Assembly: GCF_021601385.1 (NCBI RefSeq)
Contig: NZ_BQHO01000014.1
Location: 60,966 to 124,965, forward strand
Source of the DNA: Pseudomonas parasichuanensis
Lineage (GTDB): Bacteria > Pseudomonadota > Gammaproteobacteria > Pseudomonadales > Pseudomonadaceae
Reading direction: 5' to 3'
DNA: 64,000 nt
Position numbers and translations under genes: made by a program. The notes under the pieces are model-generated. The model saw only the letters and a list, made by a program, of their open reading frames with translations. It had not been told where the DNA came from and made no database searches. This document shows, piece by piece, positions 43,399 through 52,557 of this stretch (positions are counted from its first letter, which is position 1; each line of letters begins with the position of its first letter).

Positions 43399-45132
43399 TT
43401 AGTGGGTGGCAGGTGTTTTTGCCTGTTCGCCCGGTACTGGCGGTGTGCCATTTCGCAAGGCTTGTTCGGCCTGTTGCCGGCGCAGGCGCTGCCAGTGCGA
43501 GACCACCGCTGGCGGCGCCCAGAGCTGCGGCTCAGAGGCTTCGAAACCTTCCCTTCTCTCCCGTTCGGCAACAGTTTGCCGCGCCAGTTCAAACGCCTGT
43601 TTCAGGTCGTCGGTCTGGTTCAGCGCCTGGGCGAACAGGGCGTCGCCGAAGTAGGTGAAGTCGGCTTCTTCCGAGCAGCCGAACGAGACCCGGTCGGGGC
43701 GGGCGGCGGTCATGATCAGGGTCCGGTCATCCTTGAGCGGGGCGATGTAGCCGCCGGAATAGCAGGCAGAGATGACAATGACCTTGTCGCGGTCCTTGAG
43801 GGGGGTGAGGGCGCTGGCCAGCTCGTCGGCGGTCAGGTCGGCCAGTTGCAGGCGCGGTTGGTCGAGCACCAGTTGGTGGTCATGGCTGCCGTGGCTGGTC
43901 AGGTAGATGAACACCAGGTCTTCCGGGCCGCTGCGCTCGGCAATCACGCGGGCAGCGCGGGTGAGGTTCTCGCGGGTGGCCATGGGGCGGTCGGCCATAT
44001 GGTCGCGGTGGTTGACCAGGGTCACCTGGCCATGGGCGCTGAAGCGTACCTTGAGCATGTTGCTGACGTAGTCGGCCTCGCGCATGAATACGCTCTGCTG
44101 GCCGTCCCCGGCCACCACCAGGCTGTACAGCTGCACGGGCGGGTGCGAGCGCGGCACCTTGTTCAGGGCATCGTCCAGCAGCTTGCCCTGGTTGAGCAGG
44201 GCCAGGTCGAGTGGGTCGGGCAGCAGCTTGCTGTTCTCGTCACGCACGCGCACGCCGTTGGTCCAGTAGCCGGCCTCGACCCGGCCGTCGGGGTGGGTCA
44301 GGCGGCCATGGCCCTGGTAGGCGTCATCGGCGAAGCCGCCAAGGTACTGGCTGCCATCGGCCAACTGCAGGCTGCCGTTGCCATTGAAACGCCAGTCACG
44401 AAAAGCCCCTTTGTAGCGGCTGCCGTCGCTGCCCAGCAACTCGCCCTGGCCGACCAGCGAGCCATCCTTGAAGTCGCCGATCCATACATCGCCGTCGGCG
44501 TTCTCGTAGCGCCCTCGGCCTTCGAGGTGGTTGTCCTTGAATTCGCCGATGTACTGCTCACCGTCGGCGCTGTCGTAGGTGCCTGCCCCCTGCAGCTGGC
44601 CGTCGATGAAGTGGCCGCTGTACTGGTTGCCGCTGGCATCGCTGCGTACCCCGGCGCCATTGGGCTTGCCCTTGGCGAACAGGCCCTGGTAACGGCTGCC
44701 GTCGGCCAGGTCGAGCTGGCCGGCGCCGTCGTACTGGTCGTCCTTGAACTGGCCGCGGTAGGTCTGGTCATGTTGCTTGAGAGTGCCTTCGCCGTCGCGG
44801 CGGCCGTGCTTGAAGGTGCCGGCGTAATGGCTGCCTGGGGTGGTGAGGTCGCCCAGGCCCTGGAACAACCCGGCGGCGAACTGGCCACGGTAGACCTCGC
44901 CGTTGCTGCCGTGCCATTCGCCCTGGCCATGCCACTGGCCATCCTTGAAGGTGCCGGCGTACCAGCTGCCATTGGGGTAGTCGATACGCCCCTCGCCCTG
45001 CAGCAGGCCATCGACCACCTGGCCCCGGTAGTGGCCACCATCGGGCAGGCGGGCGTCAGGTGGCGACAGGGGTTCGCCCTCGCCGCAGGCGGCGAGCAGC
45101 AGGATCAGGGCAAGGGGTAGCAGGGGGCGCAT
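43399..45132 (-). CDS. Lipoprotein with MORN repeats and a C13 (caspase-like) peptidase domain
   Basis: The 577-residue product has a lipoprotein signal (MRPLLPLALILLLAACGEGE, lipobox LAAC), then eleven to twelve MORN repeats (~28-300; units such as YAGTFKDGQWHGQGEWHGSN), then a peptidase C13/legumain-like domain (~330-520) with a His in IYLTSHGSHDHQL and a Cys in VIVISACYSGGYI. MORN repeats bind lipids or proteins in eukaryotes. ATG 45132 begins the signal; the longer frame lacks it. The substrate and localisation partner are unknown. An envelope maturation or stress protease is a reasonable guess. Confidence 0.88.
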   Translation of the reverse strand: MRPLLPLALILLLAACGEGEPLSPPDARLPDGGHYRGQVVDGLLQGEGRIDYPNGSWYAGTFKDGQWHGQGEWHGSNGEVYRGQFAAGLFQGLGDLTTPGSHYAGTFKHGRRDGEGTLKQHDQTYRGQFKDDQYDGAGQLDLADGSRYQGLFAKGKPNGAGVRSDASGNQYSGHFIDGQLQGAGTYDSADGEQYIGEFKDNHLEGRGRYENADGDVWIGDFKDGSLVGQGELLGSDGSRYKGAFRDWRFNGNGSLQLADGSQYLGGFADDAYQGHGRLTHPDGRVEAGYWTNGVRVRDENSKLLPDPLDLALLNQGKLLDDALNKVPRSHPPVQLYSLVVAGDGQQSVFMREADYVSNMLKVRFSAHGQVTLVNHRDHMADRPMATRENLTRAARVIAERSGPEDLVFIYLTSHGSHDHQLVLDQPRLQLADLTADELASALTPLKDRDKVIVISACYSGGYIAPLKDDRTLIMTAARPDRVSFGCSEEADFTYFGDALFAQALNQTDDLKQAFELARQTVAERERREGFEASEPQLWAPPAVVSHWQRLRRQQAEQALRNGTPPVPGEQAKTPATH

Positions 45133-45200
45133 GGCGGAGTCCGGGCCGAACGATGCATGGAGTATGCCGCACAATGCGCGAAAGCGTGAATTGAGGCACT

Positions 45201-45296
45201 TGTGGGAGCGGTTTCACCCGCGAACAAGGGCCCAGCCCTGCCCTGCAACCCCCTCATCGGGGTGAGCGCTTCGCGGGTAAACCCGCTCCCACAGGG
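45201..45296. repeat. REP pair between the MaoC and MORN/C13 genes
   Basis: TGTGGGAGCGGTTTCACCCG and the mirrored CGGGTAAACCCGCTCCCACA flank ~45 bp. The left copy has diverged in its stem. Confidence 0.88.
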
Positions 45297-45309
45297 GGCA
45301 GCCAGCCCT

Positions 45310-45765
45310 TCAGACGAAGCAGAGCGACAGCGGCTCGGCGATGTAGGCCGGTTTGTCTTCACCTTCGATTTCGAGGGTGGCGGTGGCCTTGAGCAGCCAC
45401 TGGCCGGGCTTCTTCTCGATGGCGTCGGTCAGCTCCACCTTGAGTCGCACATTGCTGTCGACTTTCACCGGCTGGATGAAGCGCACGCTGTCCAGGCCAT
45501 AGTTGACCACCATCTTCAGGCCTTCGGGCAGTACCAGCAGGTCTTCCATCAGCTTGGGGATCAGCGACAGGGTGAGGAAGCCATGGGCGATGGTAGTGCC
45601 GAACGGGGTCTTCGCCGCTTTGACTGGGTCGACATGGATGAACTGGAAATCGCCGGTGGCCTCGGCGAACAGGTTGATGCGTTGCTGATCGATCTTCAGC
45701 CAGGCGGAACGTCCCAGTTCCTTACCAACGTACTGCGAAAGCTCTGTAACCGGTACATAGGGCAT
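45310..45765 (-). CDS. MaoC-like (R)-specific enoyl-CoA hydratase family protein
   Basis: The 151-residue hot-dog-fold protein has the hydratase 2 motif FAEATGDFQFIHVDPVKAAK and the helix region TIAHGFLTLSLIPKLMEDLL. Such proteins hydrate enoyl-CoA or act on related thioesters in fatty-acid metabolism or PHA monomer supply. ATG 45765 (MPYVPVTELSQY) has a GGAG site. It is divergent from lrgA. The exact substrate is unknown. Confidence 0.88.
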   Translation of the reverse strand: MPYVPVTELSQYVGKELGRSAWLKIDQQRINLFAEATGDFQFIHVDPVKAAKTPFGTTIAHGFLTLSLIPKLMEDLLVLPEGLKMVVNYGLDSVRFIQPVKVDSNVRLKVELTDAIEKKPGQWLLKATATLEIEGEDKPAYIAEPLSLCFV

Positions 45766-45858
45766 CGCGACTCTCCAGGTTGTCATTTGGTACGAAGGTG
45801 CAAGATCAGCACGGCCAGCCGTTGCAGTCAAGTTGTGCGTTTTTCGCCGAATATCGCC

Positions 45859-45888
45859 TTATAGGCGCGTGCTTGGCGTGCTTATAAT
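45859..45888 (+). promoter_or_regulatory. Sigma-70-like promoter of lrgAB
   Basis: A perfect -10 TATAAT (45883-45888) has a weak -35-like TTATAG (45859-45864) at 18-bp spacing. The lrgA start is 25 bp beyond it, with a GGGAGG ribosome site. Confidence 0.5.
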
Positions 45889-45913
45889 GGCCGCCTGCTT
45901 TCGGGAGGTCTTT

Positions 45914-46276
45914 ATGCTGTTGCGTGGGTTGACCTGGCTGGTGCTGTTCCAGCTGCTGGGGACGGCGATCAATCATCTGTTCCTGCCCGTTCTGCCCGGG
46001 CCGATCATCGGCCTGTTGCTGCTGCTGGCCTTCCTGATGGTTCGCGGTGAAGTGGGCAAGCCGCTCAACGAGGCTGCCAGCAGCCTGCTGCGCTACCTGC
46101 CGTTGCTGCTGGTACCGCCTGCCGTGGGGGTGATGGTCTACGCCAGGGACATTGCCGCCGACTTCTGGGCCATTGCCGGCGCCTTGCTGATCTCGTGCCT
46201 GGTGACCCTGGTGTTCGTGGGCGTGCTGATGCAGAAGCTGATCCACCGCCAGGGCAAGCGCGAGGAGCTGCCATGA
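45914..46276 (+). CDS. lrgA: CidA/LrgA family protein
   Basis: The 120-residue protein has four hydrophobic segments (LTWLVLFQLLGTAINHLFL, GPIIGLLLLLAFLMV, LLRYLPLLLVPPAVGVMV, WAIAGALLISCLVTLVFVG) and the family motif LPGPIIG. LrgA/CidA proteins are holin-like and, with LrgB, have been linked to cell death control or pyruvate-type transport. ATG 45914 was chosen for the GGGAGG site; the stop overlaps the lrgB start. Confidence 0.9.
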   Translation: MLLRGLTWLVLFQLLGTAINHLFLPVLPGPIIGLLLLLAFLMVRGEVGKPLNEAASSLLRYLPLLLVPPAVGVMVYARDIAADFWAIAGALLISCLVTLVFVGVLMQKLIHRQGKREELP

Positions 46277-46989
46277 CCCTCGACTGGCATGGCGCGCTCG
46301 ACGCGGTCATCCACCACCCGTTGTTCGGCATCGGTATCACCCTGGCGGCCTACCAGCTGGTGCTGGCGGCCTACGAGAAAACCCGCTGGATCTTCCTGCA
46401 GCCGGTGCTGGTGTCGATGCTGGTGGTGATCGGCGTGCTGCTGGTATGCGGCATCGACTATGCCGAGTACCGCAAGAGCACCGAGATCATGGGCACGCTG
46501 CTGGGCCCGGCCACCGTAGCCCTGGCAGTGCCCCTCTACCTGAACCTGCGACGCATCCGTCAGCTGTTCTGGCCGACATTTACTACGCTGGTAATCGGAG
46601 GCTTGTTTGCCACGGTGGCGTGCCTGGCGCTGGGTTGGTGGTTCGGCGCCGAACACATGATCCTGATGACCATGGCGCCCAAGTCGGTGACTTCGCCGAT
46701 CGCCATGCTGGTGGCCGAACAGATTGGTGGCGTGGCGGCGCTGGCGGCGGTGTTCGTACTGATCACCGGGGTGATCGGGGCGATCTTCGGCCCTGCGCTG
46801 TTGAACCGCTTCGGCGTGCTCAGCCCTGAAGCCCGGGGCATGGCCCTTGGCGTTACCGCCCATGCGGTGGGCACCTCGGTGGCCTTGCAGGAGAGTGACG
46901 AATGCGGCGCCTTCGCCGCGCTGGCGATGAGCCTGATGGGGGTGGCCACGGCGGTGTTCCTGCCGTTGGCGGTCAGCCTGGTGGCATGA
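46273..46989 (+). CDS. lrgB: LrgB family protein
   Basis: The 238-residue polytopic protein shows the LrgB signatures YRKSTEIMGTLLGPATVALA, MTMAPKSVTSPIAMLVAEQI and ARGMALGVTAHAVGTSVALQ. It is the partner of LrgA in the inner membrane. The ATG overlaps the lrgA stop by 4 bases, with an upstream GAGGAG. The conserved PKSVTSPIA segment is the likely substrate-binding region if it is a transporter. Confidence 0.92.
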   Translation: MTLDWHGALDAVIHHPLFGIGITLAAYQLVLAAYEKTRWIFLQPVLVSMLVVIGVLLVCGIDYAEYRKSTEIMGTLLGPATVALAVPLYLNLRRIRQLFWPTFTTLVIGGLFATVACLALGWWFGAEHMILMTMAPKSVTSPIAMLVAEQIGGVAALAAVFVLITGVIGAIFGPALLNRFGVLSPEARGMALGVTAHAVGTSVALQESDECGAFAALAMSLMGVATAVFLPLAVSLVA

Positions 46990-46998
46990 GGACTTGAG

Positions 46999-47589
46999 AT
47001 GACGTTACCGCTGTTTCCCCTCAATACCGTGCTGTTCCCCGGTTGCCTGCTCGACCTGCAGATCTTCGAGGCGCGCTACCTGGACATGATCGGCCGCTGC
47101 ATGAAGCAAGGCGCAGGCTTTGGGGTGGTATGCATCCTTGAAGGCGAGCAGGTCGGCAAGGCGCCGCCGGCGGTGGCTTCGATCGGCTGTGAGGCATTGA
47201 TTCGCGACTTCGTGCAGCAGGACAACGGCCTGCTGGGGATTCGCGTCGAAGGGGTGCGGCGCTTTAGCGTCGAGCAAACCGAGGTGCAGAAGGACCAATT
47301 GCTGGTCGGTGAGGTTCACTGGCTGCCGGAGCTGGCCGATAGCCCGCTGGTCGAGCAGGACGACGACCTGCTGGCACTGCTGCTGGCCCTGGGCGAGCAC
47401 CCGATGGTCGAGGCGCTGGACATGCCGCGTGATGTGGGCGGGCGGCAGTCGCTAAGCAACCAGCTCGCCTACCTGCTGCCGTTCATGGAGGAGGACAAGC
47501 TCGATTTGCTGGCGATCGACTCGCCGCAGGAACGGCTGGAGGAGATCCAGAAGTTGCTTGAGCGCATACAGGGTGAGCTGTTTGCCTGA
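46999..47589 (+). CDS. LON peptidase substrate-binding (LON-N) domain protein
   Basis: The 196-residue protein matches the N-terminal domain of Lon protease: LPLFPLNTVLFPGCLLDLQI, FEARYLDMIGRCM and a C-terminal helical bundle (LLAIDSPQERLEEIQKLLER). It lacks the ATPase and protease domains, so it is a stand-alone LON-N protein of unknown function. It follows lrgB by 9 bp and is likely in its transcript. Confidence 0.9.
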   Translation: MTLPLFPLNTVLFPGCLLDLQIFEARYLDMIGRCMKQGAGFGVVCILEGEQVGKAPPAVASIGCEALIRDFVQQDNGLLGIRVEGVRRFSVEQTEVQKDQLLVGEVHWLPELADSPLVEQDDDLLALLLALGEHPMVEALDMPRDVGGRQSLSNQLAYLLPFMEEDKLDLLAIDSPQERLEEIQKLLERIQGELFA

Positions 47590-47605
47590 CAGTTCAGCGT
47601 GGCTT

Positions 47606-47806
47606 GTTCGCGGGTAAACCCGCTCCCACAGGGCCTGCGTATAGCCTGTAGGAGCGGCCTTGCGCCGCTAAAGGGCTGCGCAGCAGACCTGGCGATCTCT
47701 GTGCTCACGCTGAAATCAAGGGGCCGCGCTGCGGCCCTTTCGCGGCACAAGGCCGCTCCTACAGGATCGATGCAAGCCCTGTGGGAGCGGCTTTAGCCGC
47801 GTAGAG
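47606..47806. repeat. Cluster of four REP units of three sequence types
   Basis: In order: CGCGGGTAAACCCGCTCCCA, then TGTAGGAGCGGCCTTGCGCC, then mirrored GGCACAAGGCCGCTCCTACA, then TGTGGGAGCGGCTTTAGCCG. The cluster lies between convergent genes and mixes the GGGTTTACCC, GGCCTTGTGCC and GGCTTTAGCC stem types. Confidence 0.9.
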
Positions 47807-47822
47807 GGCAGCGTTGCCGCTA

Positions 47823-49139
47823 TCAATACTGATAACGCAGCAACGCCTTTGGCAGCGCATGCAGCACGAAGAACGCCAGCAGCGCCACACAGGCCGGCAG
47901 CACCAGCCACCACACTCGTTGCGACAAGGCCGTGAGCGGCTGGCGATACTGCACCAGCGTCAGGCTCAGCGCACACACGCAGCACGCCAGCAGCGCCCCG
48001 GCAAGGATATCGGTCGGCCAGTGCGCCCCCAGGTACACCCGCGACAGGGCGATCGCCAGGGCCGGCAGGCAGCCCAGCAGCACCCAGGTCAGGCGCATGC
48101 GCGGCGGTTGCCCGCGCCCGGCCAGTACCGCCAGCACCAGGAAAAAGGCAAACGCGGCCGAGCTATGGCCACTGGGCATGCTGTAGCTGGTCAGCGGGTC
48201 GCTCAGCACTTCCGGGCGGGCCCGGGCGAACAACCATTTCAGGGTGCCATTGGCGATTGCCGTGCCGATCAGTGCCGAGCCTGCGAACAGTGCATGGCGC
48301 CACTGTCGGGCCAGCAGCAGCAACCCGGTCAGCAGGCCGCCCAGGAAGAACTGGGTACGGAAATCGCCCAGGCGGGTGATCATTACCACGGCGCCGTCGA
48401 GTGCCTGGCTGCGGTGTTCCTGCACCAGGGTCATCACCCCTTGGTCGAATTCGCTCAGGTACGGCCAGCCGATGAACAGTGCGGCCACCGCTGCGCCACT
48501 GAGCGCGGCGACCAGGCGGGTGCCATGACGCTGGTCGCGGATGCTGCTGTTCAGGCTCAGGCCAATCAAGACCGCAAGGGTGCCGAAAATGATCCCGGCA
48601 TCCAGCCAGAACCCCTCGGGCAGCGGCAGGCGCATCGCGGCGCCGGTGGCCCAGCCCGGCAGCAGGTAGGCCACCGACCAGCCGGCACCGGCCACCAGGC
48701 TGACGGCGATGAAGCGTGGCAACGGCATGTCGAACATGCCCGCGACCATTGGCAGCATTGGCCGCAGCGGGCCGATGAAACGGCCCACCAGCAGGCTGGC
48801 GATGCCGTAGCGCTGGAAGTAGGCCTCGGCGCTGCCGATCCATTCCGGGTGGCTGCGCAGCAGCGGCAGGCGGCGGATGTTCTGGTGGAAGTACTTGCCC
48901 ACGGCGTAGGAGATGGCGTCGCCCAGGACCCCGCCAAGGAAGCCCAGTAACAGGGTTTCACCCAAGGTGAACGCACCGCTGCCGGCCAGCACGGCGACGG
49001 CGAACAACAGTACGGTGCCGGGTACGATGATGCCGGCGATGGCCAGGCATTCCACGCAGGCCACCACGAAAATCGCCAGGCCCAGCCACTGCGGGTTGGC
49101 GCCAAGCCAGGTGGTCAGGCTGTCGAGCCATTGGCCCAT
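47823..49139 (-). CDS. DedA-PAP2 fusion membrane protein
   Basis: The 438-residue protein joins an N-terminal DedA domain (~1-200: GIIVPGTVLLFAVAVLAGSG, VGRFIGPLRPMLPMVAGMFD) to a C-terminal PAP2 phosphatase domain (~215-410). PAP2 catalytic motifs are intact: KWLFARARP, SYSMPSGHSSAAFAF and SRVYLGAHWPTDI. A lipid-flipping plus lipid-phosphate phosphatase function, for example on undecaprenyl pyrophosphate or phosphatidate, is inferred. It starts 3 bp after the mpg stop. Confidence 0.92.
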   Translation of the reverse strand: MGQWLDSLTTWLGANPQWLGLAIFVVACVECLAIAGIIVPGTVLLFAVAVLAGSGAFTLGETLLLGFLGGVLGDAISYAVGKYFHQNIRRLPLLRSHPEWIGSAEAYFQRYGIASLLVGRFIGPLRPMLPMVAGMFDMPLPRFIAVSLVAGAGWSVAYLLPGWATGAAMRLPLPEGFWLDAGIIFGTLAVLIGLSLNSSIRDQRHGTRLVAALSGAAVAALFIGWPYLSEFDQGVMTLVQEHRSQALDGAVVMITRLGDFRTQFFLGGLLTGLLLLARQWRHALFAGSALIGTAIANGTLKWLFARARPEVLSDPLTSYSMPSGHSSAAFAFFLVLAVLAGRGQPPRMRLTWVLLGCLPALAIALSRVYLGAHWPTDILAGALLACCVCALSLTLVQYRQPLTALSQRVWWLVLPACVALLAFFVLHALPKALLRYQY

Positions 49140-49142
49140 GGT

Positions 49143-49835
49143 TCAGTTTCCTTGTTCGAGAATGAAGTAATCCTGGCCTTCGACCTGGCCGCGGCGCATT
49201 GGGTTGCGTGTGCAATGGCGGGCGTACTCGGCGTCGACGAAACGGTAGGGCAGGTGCTCGTCACGGCCGTGGGGGATCCCCAGGCGGGCGGCCTGCAGCA
49301 CCCGTGGCACGCGGATGCCGCAGTCCTCGACGTACAACCGTTCGGGGTCGAAGCGTTGCGCGTCCCAGTGCGGCACCTTGAGGCCCATGGCGCGGCACAG
49401 CAGGGTCTGGCCGTTGCACAGGCGTTCGAGCGGGCGCAGGTTGCCGCTGGCGTCGGGGTTGTTCAGTTGCATCTGCGCCAGGCTGTTTTGGTCGGACAGC
49501 GCATCGACCCAGGGGTAGGCGGACTTGATCAGCACCGCGTTGCCCGGGCCCTGGGCGCTGAAGTTCAGCGAGTCGCCGCCACGGGCGTAGTACATGTAGA
49601 TATGCCCGCCATCGAGGAACAACGCCTTGCGCTTTTCGGTAAAGCCCAGGGACGCATGGCTGCCCTTGTCGGTGAGGTAGTAGGCCTCGGTCTCGATGAT
49701 CCGCGCCGCCAGCCACAGATTGCCGTGGCGATGGCGGATCACCTTGCCCAGCAGGTCGCGGGCGAGGGTCTGCGCATCGCGGTCGAAGAAGCTGTCGGGC
49801 AGGGCGCGGGCCGGGCAGGGGGCGTGTTCGGGCAT
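49143..49835 (-). CDS. mpg: DNA-3-methyladenine glycosylase (AAG/MPG family)
   Basis: The 230-residue base-excision enzyme removes alkylated purines. Signatures are ARDLLGKVIRHRHGNLWLAA, RIIETEAYYLTDKGSHASLG with the catalytic Glu, and GGHIYMYYARGGDSLNF. ATG 49835 (MPEHAPCPARALP) was taken as start; the longer frame is GC-driven. Its stop lies 3 bp before the DedA-PAP2 start, suggesting one transcript. Confidence 0.93.
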   Translation of the reverse strand: MPEHAPCPARALPDSFFDRDAQTLARDLLGKVIRHRHGNLWLAARIIETEAYYLTDKGSHASLGFTEKRKALFLDGGHIYMYYARGGDSLNFSAQGPGNAVLIKSAYPWVDALSDQNSLAQMQLNNPDASGNLRPLERLCNGQTLLCRAMGLKVPHWDAQRFDPERLYVEDCGIRVPRVLQAARLGIPHGRDEHLPYRFVDAEYARHCTRNPMRRGQVEGQDYFILEQGN

Positions 49836-49920
49836 GCGGGCGGTTCGTGGCGGTAAAGCCGGGGATGATAGCAACGAATGGCTTAATCGAGGCTGAATCG
49901 CCGGATCCGCGTTGGCGCGT

Positions 49921-49987
49921 TTCGCGGGTCAACCCGCTCCCACAGGTGCGGCGATGTTCCCTGCGGCAGCGGGTTTGCCCGCGAAAT
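49921..49987. repeat. REP pair between mpg and proA
   Basis: TTCGCGGGTCAACCCGCTCC and the mirrored CAGCGGGTTTGCCCGCGAA flank ~15 bp. The right copy is less conserved (CTGCGGCAGC for CTGTGGGAGC). Confidence 0.85.
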
Positions 49988-50101
49988 GGCCCTGCGCAGG
50001 GGAAAAATTCCGATACGGGTGGTTACATCTTTCCTACACATCGACGCCAACCATTTTCTACCATCCGCCACCCACCGCTGGGCGTACCCGAGCGCGCCAG
50101 T

Positions 50102-50107
50102 TATAAT
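50102..50107 (+). promoter_or_regulatory. -10 element of the proA promoter
   Basis: A consensus TATAAT lies 35 bp before the proA start. No convincing -35 is seen at 17 bp, so an extended or activator-dependent promoter is possible. Confidence 0.45.
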
Positions 50108-50142
50108 CAGCCGATTTCCCCTTTCGCCAAGACACCGAGCCC

Positions 50143-51414
50143 ATGACTGAGTCCGTTCTTGACTACATGACCCGCCTGGGTCACGCCGCCCGTGAGGCCT
50201 CGCGGGTCATCGGCCGTGCCAGCACCGCGCAGAAGAACCGCGCCCTGCAGGCCGCCGCCGACGCGCTGGACGCCGCCCGCGACGTGCTTACCGCAGCCAA
50301 TGAACAGGACCTCGCCAACGGCCGCGCCAATGGCCTGGAGCACGCATTGCTCGACCGCCTGGCGCTCACCCCGGCGCGTATCGACGGCATGATCACCGGC
50401 CTGCGCCAGGTGGCCAGCCTGCCGGACCCGGTCGGCGCCATACGGGACATGAGCTACCGCCCGTCGGGCATCCAGGTCGGCAAGATGCGCGTGCCGCTGG
50501 GGGTGATCGGGATCATCTACGAGTCGCGCCCCAACGTAACCATCGACGCCGCCAGCCTGTGCCTCAAGTCGGGCAACGCCACCATCCTGCGCGGCGGTTC
50601 CGAAGCCATTCATTCCAACCGTGCCATCGCCACTTGCATCCAGCGTGGCTTGGCCGAGGCCGGCCTGCCGCCGGCAGTGGTGCAGGTGGTCGAGACCACC
50701 GACCGCGCCGCGGTGGGCGCACTGATCAGCATGCCCGAGTTCGTCGACGTGATCGTGCCGCGCGGCGGCCGTGGCCTGATCGAGCGCATCAGCCGCGACG
50801 CGCGGGTGCCGGTGATCAAGCACCTGGACGGCATCTGCCACGTCTTCGTCGATGAACACGCCGACCTGGACAAGGCCTGGCGCGTTGCCTTCAACGCCAA
50901 GACCTACCGCTATGGCATCTGCGGCGCCATGGAAACGCTGCTGGTCGACCAGCGCGTGGCCGAGCGCTTCCTGCCGGAAATGGCCCGCCGCTTCCAGGAG
51001 AAGGGCGTCGAACTGCGCGGTTGCCAGCGTACTCAGGCGATCATCGACAGCCAGCCTGCCACCGAAGACGACTGGCACACCGAGTACCTCGACGCGATCC
51101 TGTCGATCCGAGTGGTCGACGGCCTGGACCAGGCCATCGAGCACATCAACCACTACGGCTCGCACCATACCGATTCGATCATCACCGAACACCAGGGCCA
51201 GGCCCGGCGCTTCATCGCCGAGGTCGACTCGGCGTCGGTCATGCTCAACACTCCAACCTGCTTCGCCGACGGCTTCGAATACGGCCTGGGCGCGGAGATC
51301 GGCATTTCCACCGACAAGCTGCATGCCCGCGGCCCGGTCGGCCTGGAAGGCCTGACCTGCGAGAAGTACGTGGTGATCGGCGACGGCCAGCTGCGCGGCC
51401 AGGGGTCCTGCTGA
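50143..51414 (+). CDS. proA: Gamma-glutamyl phosphate reductase
   Basis: The 423-residue enzyme makes glutamate-5-semialdehyde for proline synthesis. Motifs are [60 protein letters not shown] and the catalytic Cys in [17 protein letters not shown]. It begins the conserved proA-nadD-rsfS-rlmH-mrdA-rodA run; nadD starts 1 bp after its stop. Confidence 0.97.
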   Translation: MTESVLDYMTRLGHAAREASRVIGRASTAQKNRALQAAADALDAARDVLTAANEQDLANGRANGLEHALLDRLALTPARIDGMITGLRQVASLPDPVGAIRDMSYRPSGIQVGKMRVPLGVIGIIYESRPNVTIDAASLCLKSGNATILRGGSEAIHSNRAIATCIQRGLAEAGLPPAVVQVVETTDRAAVGALISMPEFVDVIVPRGGRGLIERISRDARVPVIKHLDGICHVFVDEHADLDKAWRVAFNAKTYRYGICGAMETLLVDQRVAERFLPEMARRFQEKGVELRGCQRTQAIIDSQPATEDDWHTEYLDAILSIRVVDGLDQAIEHINHYGSHHTDSIITEHQGQARRFIAEVDSASVMLNTPTCFADGFEYGLGAEIGISTDKLHARGPVGLEGLTCEKYVVIGDGQLRGQGSC

Positions 51415-51415
51415 G

Positions 51416-52075
51416 TTGAACAAGGCTGCGGCAATCCGGCGCGTCGGCATGCTCGGCGGTACCTTCGACCCGGTGCATATCGGTCACCTGCGCAGCGCGC
51501 TGGAAGTGGCCGAGTTCATGCACCTGGACGAACTGCGCCTGCTGCCCAACGCCCGCCCGCCGCACCGCGACACGCCACAGGTGTCGGCGCAGGACCGGTT
51601 GGCCATGGTGCGCAGCGCCGTGCAGGGGGTTGGGTGCCTGAGCGTGGACGCCCGTGAGCTGGCGCGCGACAAACCGTCGTACACCATCGACACCCTCGAA
51701 TCGGTGCGTGCCGAGCTGAACGGGCACGACCAGTTGTTCCTGATCATGGGCTGGGACGCGTTCTGCGGCCTGCCCAGCTGGCACCGCTGGGAAGAGTTGT
51801 TGCAACACTGTCACATCCTGGTGCTGCAGCGCCCGGATGCTGATGTCGAACCCCCTGACGAGCTGCGCAACCTGCTGGCTGCGCGCTCACAGAACGACCC
51901 CACCGCCATGTCCGGCCCGGCGGGGCACATTTCGTTCGTCTGGCAGACGCCGCTCGCGGTGTCCGCCACGCAGATCCGACAGCTGCTGGCCAGCGGCAAG
52001 TCGGCGCGGTTCCTGGTGCCGGACGCAGTACTGGCCTACATCGAGGCGCACGATCTGTATCGTGCGTCCAACTGA
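51416..52075 (+). CDS. nadD: Nicotinate-nucleotide adenylyltransferase
   Basis: The 219-residue enzyme adenylates nicotinate mononucleotide in NAD synthesis. The nucleotidyltransferase motif is [20 protein letters not shown], with [20 protein letters not shown] and the ISxT-like region near the end. The start is taken as TTG 51416, which keeps the usual N-terminus ahead of the GGTFDPVH motif and follows AGGGG; ATG 51449 is alternative. Confidence 0.94.
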   Translation: MNKAAAIRRVGMLGGTFDPVHIGHLRSALEVAEFMHLDELRLLPNARPPHRDTPQVSAQDRLAMVRSAVQGVGCLSVDARELARDKPSYTIDTLESVRAELNGHDQLFLIMGWDAFCGLPSWHRWEELLQHCHILVLQRPDADVEPPDELRNLLAARSQNDPTAMSGPAGHISFVWQTPLAVSATQIRQLLASGKSARFLVPDAVLAYIEAHDLYRASN

Positions 52076-52119
52076 CGGCGCCCACGGGCGCCTCATTCAA
52101 TGAGTTGAACGAGTTTTAT

Positions 52120-52548
52120 ATGACCAAGCAGAAAATCAATGGCATCAGTGGCGAAGAGCTGGTCGCGCTGACCAAGGCCGCGCTGGAAGACGTCAAGGCC
52201 CAGGACATCCAGGTTATCGACGTGCGTGAAAAGCACAGCCTGACCGACTTCATGATCATCGCCACCGGTACCTCCAATCGCCAGATCAACGCGATGCTGG
52301 AAAAGGTCCGTGAAGCGGTCAAGGCCAAGGGCGCTCAGCCTCTGGGCGAAGAAGGCAAGGGCGACAGCGACTGGGTGCTGCTGGACCTGAACGACGTCAT
52401 CGTGCACATGATGACCGCCGCTGCACGCCAGTTCTACGACCTGGAGCGTCTGTGGCTGGGCGCCGAGCAGAGCCGCGCCAACGATGGCAAGCACCACAGC
52501 CCGGAGCACGCGCACGAGTATTCCGACAAGCTCAAAGACCGGGAATAA
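52120..52548 (+). CDS. rsfS: Ribosome silencing factor RsfS
   Basis: The 142-residue protein binds L14 on the 50S subunit and blocks subunit joining. Signatures are IQVIDVREKHSLTDFMIIAT, GTSNRQINAMLEKV and WVLLDLNDVIVHMMTAAARQ. ATG 52120 is used; TTG 52105 in frame is less likely. The C-terminal His-rich tail (NDGKHHSPEHAHEY) is beyond the conserved core. Confidence 0.95.
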   Translation: MTKQKINGISGEELVALTKAALEDVKAQDIQVIDVREKHSLTDFMIIATGTSNRQINAMLEKVREAVKAKGAQPLGEEGKGDSDWVLLDLNDVIVHMMTAAARQFYDLERLWLGAEQSRANDGKHHSPEHAHEYSDKLKDRE

Positions 52549-52557
52549 GGAAGCGTC

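Noticed and set aside
47606-47806. REP cluster as a CRISPR-like array
   Set aside because: Units are inverted, of different types and unevenly spaced; there are no uniform spacers and no cas genes.
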